DNA of 64,000 nt, taken from positions 1-64,000 of the forward strand of contig JAEYKI010000014.1 of assembly GCA_023408315.1 (NCBI GenBank), written 5' to 3'. This DNA is from Bacillota bacterium (GTDB lineage Bacteria; Bacillota; Clostridia; Christensenellales; Christensenellaceae). The notes below the pieces were generated by a model, which did no database searches, was not told where the DNA came from, and worked only from the letters and a program-made list of their open reading frames with translations. The position numbers were made by a program, and so were the translations under genes. This document shows, one piece after another, positions 58,190 through 64,000 of the stretch (within the stretch, counting starts at the first letter, position 1; every line of letters begins with the position of its first letter).

Positions 58190-59236
58190 ATGAAAAAAAT
58201 ATTGTTAATCGTTTTAATTGTTTCTTTAGCTTTTTCGATTTTTGCATGCAGTGACGCATCCCAAAATGGACAAAATGGCGGCGTAGGCGCATCTGCGGTG
58301 ATTGGCGGAGACTCCGGTTCGTCCGGAAACCAATCCGGCTCAGTTTCTCCTCTGACCGGTCTGCCTGGCGTCGGCGACTACAGGCCGGTGCAGGTCCAGA
58401 TAGACAATGAAGCAACCGGCAGGCCCCAGTATGGCATTCAGGATGCTGATATTGTATACGAAGCAATGATAGAAGGGGCGGATACAAGGCTGTCCGCTCT
58501 TTATAACGATACATTGCCGGAAAAAGTAGGCCCGGTCCGGTCTGCCAGGGTTTATTTCCAGTACATCCAAAACGAGTGGGATTCCATTTTTGTTCACGAC
58601 GGCGGGCCGTTTGTGGAAGCGTGGCCGGATTCGTATATCTATTCGGAGAAAAACGGCGGCAACATGAAAGTGCGCATTGACGGGACGCGGCAAACAGACA
58701 ATAAAATGCTGTGGCACCAGTCTTTGAGCATAGCTTATGCAAACGTAAAAGAAGTAATTGCAGAAAAGAATTACCAGCGGACAAAGCGCAACCCCATGTT
58801 TAAATTTGATTCCAATCCGGATTACTCCAAATACCCGGATTTTACAAAAGTGGACATTCCGTTTATTTCTGAAGATATAACCCATGTGGAGTACAGGTAT
58901 GACAAATCCAGCGATAAACTTGTGCGTTATTTCTACGGGCAGCCTTTTGAGGACGCCACAACCAAAAAAGCGGTTGAGGTTCAGAACGTTATTGTGCAGT
59001 ATGTAACCTTAAAGCCCCTTGCGGCTGGCGAAGGCGGCAGGATATTGCTTGACATGGTTGGCAATGGAAAAGCGGAGTTCTTTATTGGCGGCAAACATAT
59101 GACGGGCACATGGCAGAAAGATTCCCATACGGCGGGCACGGTATACAAACTGAGCGACGGCTCAGAAGTTGTATTAAAACCGGGCAACACATGGATTGAA
59201 CTGCAGCCGGACAGCAAAACAATCGTAATCAAATAA
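58190..59236 (+). CDS. DUF3048 lipoprotein, tandem copy 2
   Basis: A 348-residue paralog (lipobox IFAC, Cys20). Start ATG at 58190 after AAGGGGAATGATA; an ATG 6 bp upstream is too close to the ribosome binding site. It shares with copy 1 the signal, the Gly/Ser linker, YRPVQVQIDNEATGRPQYG, VYFQYIQNEWDS and the end LKPGNTWIELQPDSK. The middle (about 160-200) differs most. A weak TTGATC (58127) and AATAAT (58147) could be its promoter. Confidence 0.92.
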   Translation: MKKILLIVLIVSLAFSIFACSDASQNGQNGGVGASAVIGGDSGSSGNQSGSVSPLTGLPGVGDYRPVQVQIDNEATGRPQYGIQDADIVYEAMIEGADTRLSALYNDTLPEKVGPVRSARVYFQYIQNEWDSIFVHDGGPFVEAWPDSYIYSEKNGGNMKVRIDGTRQTDNKMLWHQSLSIAYANVKEVIAEKNYQRTKRNPMFKFDSNPDYSKYPDFTKVDIPFISEDITHVEYRYDKSSDKLVRYFYGQPFEDATTKKAVEVQNVIVQYVTLKPLAAGEGGRILLDMVGNGKAEFFIGGKHMTGTWQKDSHTAGTVYKLSDGSEVVLKPGNTWIELQPDSKTIVIK

Positions 59237-59272
59237 CGAATAAACGGTGCGGTTAATTATCAATACAATCAG

Positions 59273-59296
59273 AAAAGGGGCTAAGGCCCCTTTTGG
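59273..59296 (+). terminator. Terminator after DUF3048 gene 2
   Basis: AAAAGGGGC and GCCCCTTTT arms. Confidence 0.7.
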
Positions 59297-59327
59297 TTTA
59301 AAAAAACAAGAAATTTTGTTATTCTTT

Positions 59328-59355
59328 TTGTTATGTTAGTAATTTGTGGTATAAT
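59328..59355 (+). promoter_or_regulatory. Promoter of DUF3048 gene 3
   Basis: TTGTTA at 59328-59333, 16 nt, TGGTATAAT with extended -10 (TATAAT 59350-59355). Confidence 0.65.
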
Positions 59356-59389
59356 AATTTTGCATATACTTATGAAGGGGGATTGGACA

Positions 59390-60520
59390 GTGAAAAGGAT
59401 CATAATAACTGTTTTTATTTTGTTGTTGATTTTTTCTGTGGCGGCTTGCAGCAATACGGCTGCACCGCAGGACTCTGCATCTGCCGCGAACAGTGGCGGT
59501 GTAGGCGCATCCGCTGCAATTGCCAGCGCTTCGGCTTCGGCTTCTGCTACCAAGGCGGGAAATATTTCGCCAACAACCGGCTTGCCCGGCAATACCAAAT
59601 ACCGCCCGGTTCAGGTACAGATAGACAACGAGCCTACCGGACGGCCGCAATTTGGCATCCAGGCTGCGGATATTGTTTACGAAGCTATGATTGAAGGCTT
59701 GGACACCAGGCTTTCTGCGATTTTTAATGACAATTTGCCCGAGAAGGTGGGGCCTGTGCGTTCTTCGCGCGTGTATTTCCAGTGGATTCAAAACGAATGG
59801 GATTCCATTTATATTCATGATGGCGGACCGTATGTGGCCGGATTTACAAAATCCTATATCTATTCGCCTGAAAACGGCGGAGATATGAAGGTGCGCATAG
59901 ATGGAGGAAAAGGCCCGTCCCAAGAAATCTTCTGGCATGTTACCAAGGATTTTGCATACTCCAATGTAAAGGCTGCCGTGGACAAGTTTGATTACAAGAG
60001 GACCGAACGCGACCCGATGTTTGCGTTCAATGCAAATGTAGATTATTCTAAATACCCGGACGTGGAAAAAGTGGATATTCCATTTATCAGTACGGATATA
60101 ACGCACGTTGAATACAGGTATAATAAATCTTCGGACAAATTTGAGCGGTATTGCTTTGGTAAAGCGTTTTTAGACGCGGAAACAGAGAAGGCAATAGAAG
60201 TTCAGAACGTTATTGTTGAATACGTAACCTATGCGCCGCTGCCGAATGAAGGTGGCCGCGTAACCCAGGGAATTGTGGGAAGTGGTAAAGCCGAGTTCTT
60301 TGTTGGCGGAAAACATATGACCGGCACATGGAAAAAAGCGGACAGGAATGCGGGCACGGTGTATAAGCTGGACGACGGCTCTGAACTGGTGCTGAAGCCG
60401 GGAAATACATGGATTGCGATGCAGCCGGATTCCAAGAATATCGTTACCACCAATGCGGACGGCACAACGTATCCCACCAATGGAAAATCCACAACGGCCA
60501 GCGCATCTGCAAAGAAATAA
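59390..60520 (+). CDS. DUF3048 lipoprotein, tandem copy 3
   Basis: A 376-residue paralog. GTG start at 59390 after GGGGGA gives a lipoprotein signal with Cys20 (SVAAC); the open frame extends further upstream but without a binding site. The linker is Ala/Ser-rich (SASASASATKAG). QWIQNEWDSIYIHDGGP and the C-terminal DUF3048 block are intact. After the domain it has a tail of about 30 residues ending ASASAKK, absent in copies 1 and 2 and shared with copy 4. It is closest to copy 4. Confidence 0.92.
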   Translation: MKRIIITVFILLLIFSVAACSNTAAPQDSASAANSGGVGASAAIASASASASATKAGNISPTTGLPGNTKYRPVQVQIDNEPTGRPQFGIQAADIVYEAMIEGLDTRLSAIFNDNLPEKVGPVRSSRVYFQWIQNEWDSIYIHDGGPYVAGFTKSYIYSPENGGDMKVRIDGGKGPSQEIFWHVTKDFAYSNVKAAVDKFDYKRTERDPMFAFNANVDYSKYPDVEKVDIPFISTDITHVEYRYNKSSDKFERYCFGKAFLDAETEKAIEVQNVIVEYVTYAPLPNEGGRVTQGIVGSGKAEFFVGGKHMTGTWKKADRNAGTVYKLDDGSELVLKPGNTWIAMQPDSKNIVTTNADGTTYPTNGKSTTASASAKK

Positions 60521-60531
60521 CCAGTCATAGC

Positions 60532-60559
60532 AAAAGGGGGCTTATGGGCCCTCTTTTTT
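60532..60559 (+). terminator. Terminator after DUF3048 gene 3
   Basis: AAAAGGGGGC and GCCCTCTTTT arms with one G-U pair, then TTTT. Confidence 0.72.
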
Positions 60560-60585
60560 GTAATGCCAAAATATCCGTGCTTATT

Positions 60586-60612
60586 TTGTCTTGCTAGAAA
60601 TTATGGTATACT
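60586..60612 (+). promoter_or_regulatory. Promoter of DUF3048 gene 4
   Basis: TTGTCT at 60586-60591, 15 nt, TGGTATACT with extended -10 (TATACT 60607-60612). Confidence 0.6.
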
Positions 60613-60659
60613 ATTTCCTATAGTATCCAATAAAAATATAAAAAAAGGGGAAAACAGCA

Positions 60660-61775
60660 TTGAAAAAAATAATAATAACTGCTTTAATCGTGTTATTGGT
60701 TTTTTTTGCGGTGGCTTGCGGCAATACGGCTGCCCCGCAGGGTTCTGCTTCGGCCGAAAGCAGCGGCGGTGTCGGCGCAGCGGCCTCTATCTCAAGCGCT
60801 TCAACTTCGGCTTCTGCCACCAAGGCGGGGAACGTTTCGCCGACGACGGGATTACCCGGCAATACATTATACCGGCCTGTGCAGGTGCAGATTGACAATG
60901 AGGCCACCGGGAGGCCGCAATACGGCATTCAGGAAGCGGATATTGTTTACGAAGCGGAAATTGAGCCAACCGCTACAAGGCTCTCGGCTATTTTTAACGA
61001 TACGCTCCCCCAAAAGGTTGGACCGGTGCGCTCCTCCCGCGTGTATTTCCAGTGGATCCAGAATGAATGGGATTCCATATACGTTCATGACGGAGGGGCC
61101 AATAACCCTGCGTCCACATTATCGTATGTTGGCTCTGCGGAAAACGGCGGAGACATGAAGAAAGATGTGGACGCCGGAAAGGGAGTGCCGGAAAAAATTA
61201 TGTGGGGAGGCGGCAAACAGCCAACCTGGGTCAACCTGCAGGAAGTGGCAAAAACATATGCTTATGAGCAAACCCCACGCGATCCCGTTTTTCAATTTGA
61301 TGCGAATGTGGATTATTCAAAATACCCGGATTTTACAGAAATAGCGATCCCGTTCAGAGGCTCAAGCCCTGGCGGCGAACGCCAGGTGGAATATAAGTAC
61401 GACAAATCCACCGGCCTGATGACCCGGTATAACTTTGGGGCTTCCTTCGTGGCAGGCGATACCAATAAAGCTGTAACCGTGCAAAACGTGATTGTGCAGT
61501 ATGCTCCCGAATCTGATATCAACGACGGGGCGACCCATCAGCTGATCGAACTGATTGGCAAAGGTAAGGCCGAGTTTTTTGTGGACGGCAGGCATATGAC
61601 CGGGACGTGGTCTAAAGCAAACAGGCACGCGGGCACGGTGTATAAACTGGACGATGGTTCCGAGCTGGTTTTAAAGCCGGGCAACACATGGATAGCGATT
61701 CAGCGCGATACAAAATCCATTACCGTTGACGGCAAGGCAACGCAGGCAGTCGCCAGCGCATCTGCAAAAAAATAA
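60660..61775 (+). CDS. DUF3048 lipoprotein, tandem copy 4
   Basis: A 371-residue paralog with TTG start at 60660 after GGGGAAAACA and a lipobox ending AVAC (Cys20). Linker and first DUF3048 block are almost those of copy 3. Residues about 150-260 differ: HDGGANNPAS replaces HDGGP, there is an insert GGGKQPTWVN, and FRGSSPGGERQVEYKYDKS resembles copy 1 more than copy 3, as in a mosaic. The tail ASASAKK is shared with copy 3. Confidence 0.92.
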   Translation: MKKIIITALIVLLVFFAVACGNTAAPQGSASAESSGGVGAAASISSASTSASATKAGNVSPTTGLPGNTLYRPVQVQIDNEATGRPQYGIQEADIVYEAEIEPTATRLSAIFNDTLPQKVGPVRSSRVYFQWIQNEWDSIYVHDGGANNPASTLSYVGSAENGGDMKKDVDAGKGVPEKIMWGGGKQPTWVNLQEVAKTYAYEQTPRDPVFQFDANVDYSKYPDFTEIAIPFRGSSPGGERQVEYKYDKSTGLMTRYNFGASFVAGDTNKAVTVQNVIVQYAPESDINDGATHQLIELIGKGKAEFFVDGRHMTGTWSKANRHAGTVYKLDDGSELVLKPGNTWIAIQRDTKSITVDGKATQAVASASAKK

Positions 61776-61786
61776 CCATTCATGGT

Positions 61787-61814
61787 AAAAGGGGGCTTTT
61801 AAGCCCTCTTTTTT
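61787..61814 (+). terminator. Terminator after DUF3048 gene 4
   Basis: AAAAGGGGGCTT and AAGCCCTCTTTT arms, then TT. It is nearly the same as the terminator after gene 3. Confidence 0.75.
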
Positions 61815-61924
61815 ATGCACACCTGTTGCAAATGTTTACAAGAGAAAAACCGGTTGTGTTTATCCTCAGGAAAAGTGGTTATTTTAAATTCATAACCAAA
61901 TTAAGCTATGGAGGATATATTTTA

Positions 61925-62464
61925 ATGAAAAAATTTGTTTGCCAGGTTTGCGGATATACTGCGGAAGGCGAAGCGCCGGAAAAATGCCCGCAGTGCGGGG
62001 CGGACCGTTCCAAGTTTGCGGAAGCGCCGGAAGAAAAGGTGTGGGCTTCCGAGCATGTGATTGGCGTTGCAAAAGGGCTGGATGAAGAAGTTGTGCGTGG
62101 CTTGAAAGAGCATTTTATGGGGGAATGTACGGAGGTTGGCATGTATCTTGCAATGTCCCGTCAGGCAGACCGTGAAGGCTACCCGGAAGTTGCGGAAGCA
62201 TATAAACGAATTGCATTTGAGGAGGCGGAGCACGCGGCCAAATTTGCAGAATTGCTTGGGGAAGTTGTTTTTGCGGATACAAAAAAGAACCTGGAACTCA
62301 GGTCGGAAGCAGAGTACGGCGCAACATCCGGCAAAACGGCTATTGCGAAACGGGCCAAGGAATTGGGTTACGACGCCATTCATGACACCGTTCATGAAAT
62401 GGCCAGGGACGAGGCGCGGCACGGCATGGCGTTCGCAGGCCTTTTGGGCAGATACTTTAAATAA
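61925..62464 (+). CDS. Reverse rubrerythrin (NADH peroxidase type)
   Basis: A 179-residue oxidative-stress protein of anaerobes that reduces hydrogen peroxide. The ATG at 61925 follows GGAGG. The rubredoxin-like iron site is N-terminal (CQVCGY and CPQCGAD, residues 5-24), the reverse of classic rubrerythrin. The diiron four-helix domain follows: ECTEVGMYLAMSRQADREGY, EEAEHAAKFAELL and EMARDEARHGMAFAGLL carry the Glu and His ligands. It is monocistronic. Confidence 0.92.
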   Translation: MKKFVCQVCGYTAEGEAPEKCPQCGADRSKFAEAPEEKVWASEHVIGVAKGLDEEVVRGLKEHFMGECTEVGMYLAMSRQADREGYPEVAEAYKRIAFEEAEHAAKFAELLGEVVFADTKKNLELRSEAEYGATSGKTAIAKRAKELGYDAIHDTVHEMARDEARHGMAFAGLLGRYFK

Positions 62465-62476
62465 AACGGCAATAAT

Positions 62477-62501
62477 AAAAGGCAGGGCAACCTGCCTTTT
62501 T
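62477..62501. terminator. Bidirectional terminator between the rubrerythrin and MBL genes
   Basis: AAAAGGCAGG, GCAA, CCTGCCTTTT; A and T runs flank the stem, so it can serve both convergent genes. Confidence 0.82.
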
Positions 62502-62529
62502 AGATGCTGTTTTTTTATATATACAGCGC

Positions 62530-63474
62530 TTATTGCTGAATATATGTTTGGATGGAGCTGCCGTCCGTAAGCACCGCTATGTCTCCGTTCAGGTCCGTGC
62601 GGTATGTCTGCACTTTATATTTTTGAAGGAGGCTGAGCGTTTCTTTGTGCGGATGGCCGTAGGAATTATTTTTGCCGCAGGGAATCACGGCAATCTGGGG
62701 ACGAACGGCTTTTAATAGATCGTCCGTCGTGCTTGTTCTGCTGCCATGATGGCCCGCCTTGAGCACTTCGCATTCAATGGAGCCGCCCCATTCCTGCAAA
62801 ACATCTTCTATTGTTTCTTCTTCCATATCCCCGGTCAGCAGAAAATCGGCTGTTCCGTAGGACACCTTAAGCACCACGCAGGCGTTGTTTTCCTCCTTGT
62901 ATTTTTTGTTTTGCGGATTCAAAATTTTTACGGCTGCCTGGCCCAGGCTGAACTCCTGCCCGGCCTGCGCGACGGTGGGCGTGATGTTTTTATCTTTCAG
63001 CGCATTCATCAGGTTTTTGTATTCTTTTGTGCTTTCCTTATAATTGGATATGTAAACGGAATCCACCTTTGTATTTTCAATGATATCGTCCATGGAGCCG
63101 ATATGGTCGGCGTCAAAATGCGTCGCCACCAGCGTATTAATCTCCCGGATGCCATACTTTTCTAAAATAGATGCAATCTCAGAATAATCGTCGTTGTCCG
63201 CAGCGTCCACCAGCATGGTTTCGCCTCCGGGAGCGGTCAGCAGAAGGCAGTCCGAATTGCCGGTGCTGATTGCGTAAAACATAAATTTTTCCGTGTTGTC
63301 CGGTTTAAAGTCTCCCGTCTGCCGGACGGCATTGCCCGAGATTGCGTTTTGCAGATTATCCTGCAGGCTTAAATTAATATCCGCATTGTAGAAAAGTACG
63401 CATACAAGAATAATGCCAAGCGCAAAGGACAAAAAACGGATTATTTTTTTGTTTGATTTGTTTCTTCTTGCCAA
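62530..63474 (-). CDS. Membrane-anchored MBL-fold hydrolase, ComEC-like
   Basis: A 314-residue protein. One N-terminal membrane helix after a basic stretch (about 11-30), then a metallo-beta-lactamase domain like the C-terminal domain of ComEC/Rec2: THFDADHIGS (metal site), LLTGDMEEE, KAGHHGSRTSTTDDLL and NSYGHPHKETL. In ComEC this domain is thought to degrade the non-transported DNA strand. Free-standing exported versions are common in Clostridia and their substrate is unknown. It is divergent from mnmA. Confidence 0.9.
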   Translation of the reverse strand: MARRNKSNKKIIRFLSFALGIILVCVLFYNADINLSLQDNLQNAISGNAVRQTGDFKPDNTEKFMFYAISTGNSDCLLLTAPGGETMLVDAADNDDYSEIASILEKYGIREINTLVATHFDADHIGSMDDIIENTKVDSVYISNYKESTKEYKNLMNALKDKNITPTVAQAGQEFSLGQAAVKILNPQNKKYKEENNACVVLKVSYGTADFLLTGDMEEETIEDVLQEWGGSIECEVLKAGHHGSRTSTTDDLLKAVRPQIAVIPCGKNNSYGHPHKETLSLLQKYKVQTYRTDLNGDIAVLTDGSSIQTYIQQ

Positions 63475-63516
63475 GTTATATCACCTTGTTTCATTATATA
63501 ATAAGAAAACCAATTG

Positions 63517-63525
63517 TGATATAAT
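63517..63525 (+). promoter_or_regulatory. Extended -10 promoter of mnmA
   Basis: TGATATAAT with TATAAT at 63520-63525 and no good -35. Confidence 0.5.
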
Positions 63526-63551
63526 TACTTTAAACTTTAAAGGAGAAACGT

Positions 63552-64000
63552 ATGGACAGAGTGGTTGCCGGCATGTCGGGCGGCGTTGATTCCGCCGTAA
63601 GCGCGTATCTGCTGAAAGAGCAGGGGTATGACGTGATAGGCGTTTTTATGAAAAACTGGGACGAGGAGCAGGGTGGCGAATGCACGGCCGCGGCCGATTT
63701 TGCGGACGTGCGGGACGTGTGCGACCGTATTGGCATTCCCTATTATACCGTTAATTTTGAAAAGGAATACTGGGACAGAGTCTTCTCTTATTTTTTAAAA
63801 GAATATGCGGCTGGAAGAACTCCAAATCCGGATGTGCTCTGTAACCAGGAAATAAAATTTGCGGCCTTCCGTGATTTTGCGCGGACAACAGACGCAAAAT
63901 GGTTTGCGACCGGGCATTACGCACAGTTGGAGGAGACGCCGGATGGTGTGCTCTTGAAAAAAGCGGTGGACCTAACTAAGGACCAGACCTATTTCTTGTG
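63552..64000 (+). CDS. mnmA: tRNA-specific 2-thiouridylase, 5' part
   Basis: The first 149 codons of MnmA, which adds sulfur at U34 of Lys, Glu and Gln tRNAs; the gene runs off the window. The PP-loop SGGVDSAVSAYLL is at 9-21, VFMKNWDEEQ and ADFADVRDVC follow, and the catalytic Cys lies in NPDVLCNQEIKF. FATGHYAQL and KDQTYFL are also typical. AAAGGAGAAACGT precedes the ATG. Confidence 0.96.
   Translation, partial: MDRVVAGMSGGVDSAVSAYLLKEQGYDVIGVFMKNWDEEQGGECTAAADFADVRDVCDRIGIPYYTVNFEKEYWDRVFSYFLKEYAAGRTPNPDVLCNQEIKFAAFRDFARTTDAKWFATGHYAQLEETPDGVLLKKAVDLTKDQTYFL

Noticed and set aside
1..64000. Prophage, insertion sequence, CRISPR array or toxin-antitoxin pair
   Set aside because: No transposase, integrase, phage structural gene, cas gene, regular spaced repeat or recognisable toxin-antitoxin pair was seen on either strand.

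Overview
The window is a 64 kb piece of a chromosome from a Gram-positive, probably endospore-forming member of the Clostridia (Bacillota). The evidence is the Firmicutes gene order of the ribosomal super-operon, zinc-ribbon forms of S4, S14 and L36, the sporulation genes yabP and yabQ next to divIC, an ECF transporter cassette behind rplQ, a reverse rubrerythrin, and AGGAGG ribosome binding sites with frequent TTG starts. The genus cannot be fixed from the sequence. There is no prophage, transposase, integrase or CRISPR array.

Region 1 (1-2650) holds the 3' end of tuf and its terminator, a VOC-fold protein, a GNAT acetyltransferase on the minus strand and a DUF4349 lipoprotein. They lie between tuf and the S10 operon. 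Region 2 (2860-23134) is the translation block. A strong promoter and a structured leader precede rpsJ-rplCDWB-rpsS-rplV-rpsC-rplP-rpmC-rpsQ-rplNXE-rpsN-rpsH-rplF-rplR-rpsE-rpmD-rplO-secY-adk-map-KOW-infA-rpmJ. A second structured spacer precedes rpsM-rpsK-rpsD-rpoA-rplQ. After a multi-hairpin repeat come ecfA1-ecfA2-ecfT-truA and a separately promoted rplM-rpsI.

Region 3 (23160-35400) is accessory. It has a MarR regulator with a P2-type cation ATPase that share an operator motif, a 7TM diguanylate cyclase, a YitT protein, a DUF3788 protein, an SDR enzyme with a helical tail, two tandem MFS exporters, a secreted protein and a MtaA-like methyltransferase. A 117 bp palindromic element sits between two copies of a terminator hairpin in this region. 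Region 4 (35700-49850) carries glmM-glmS, a GGDEF protein, lrgAB, a chagasin-like inhibitor, an LCP cell-wall protein, a two-component system, and metK-recD2-comFC.

Region 5 (49850-55150) starts with a second copy of the multi-hairpin repeat. It is followed by a promoter-driven structured RNA that fits the raiA motif, directly upstream of the long-form hibernation factor gene. Then come secA and prfB, the latter with its programmed +1 frameshift. Region 6 (55500-64000) has elongator and initiator Met tRNAs, divIC-yabQ-yabP on the minus strand, four tandem and separately transcribed DUF3048 lipoprotein genes, a reverse rubrerythrin, a membrane-anchored ComEC-like MBL hydrolase, and the 5' part of mnmA.

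The most interesting items are the raiA-type RNA, the four-gene DUF3048 array, the two kinds of palindromic intergenic element, and the uncharacterised leaders before the ribosomal operons.
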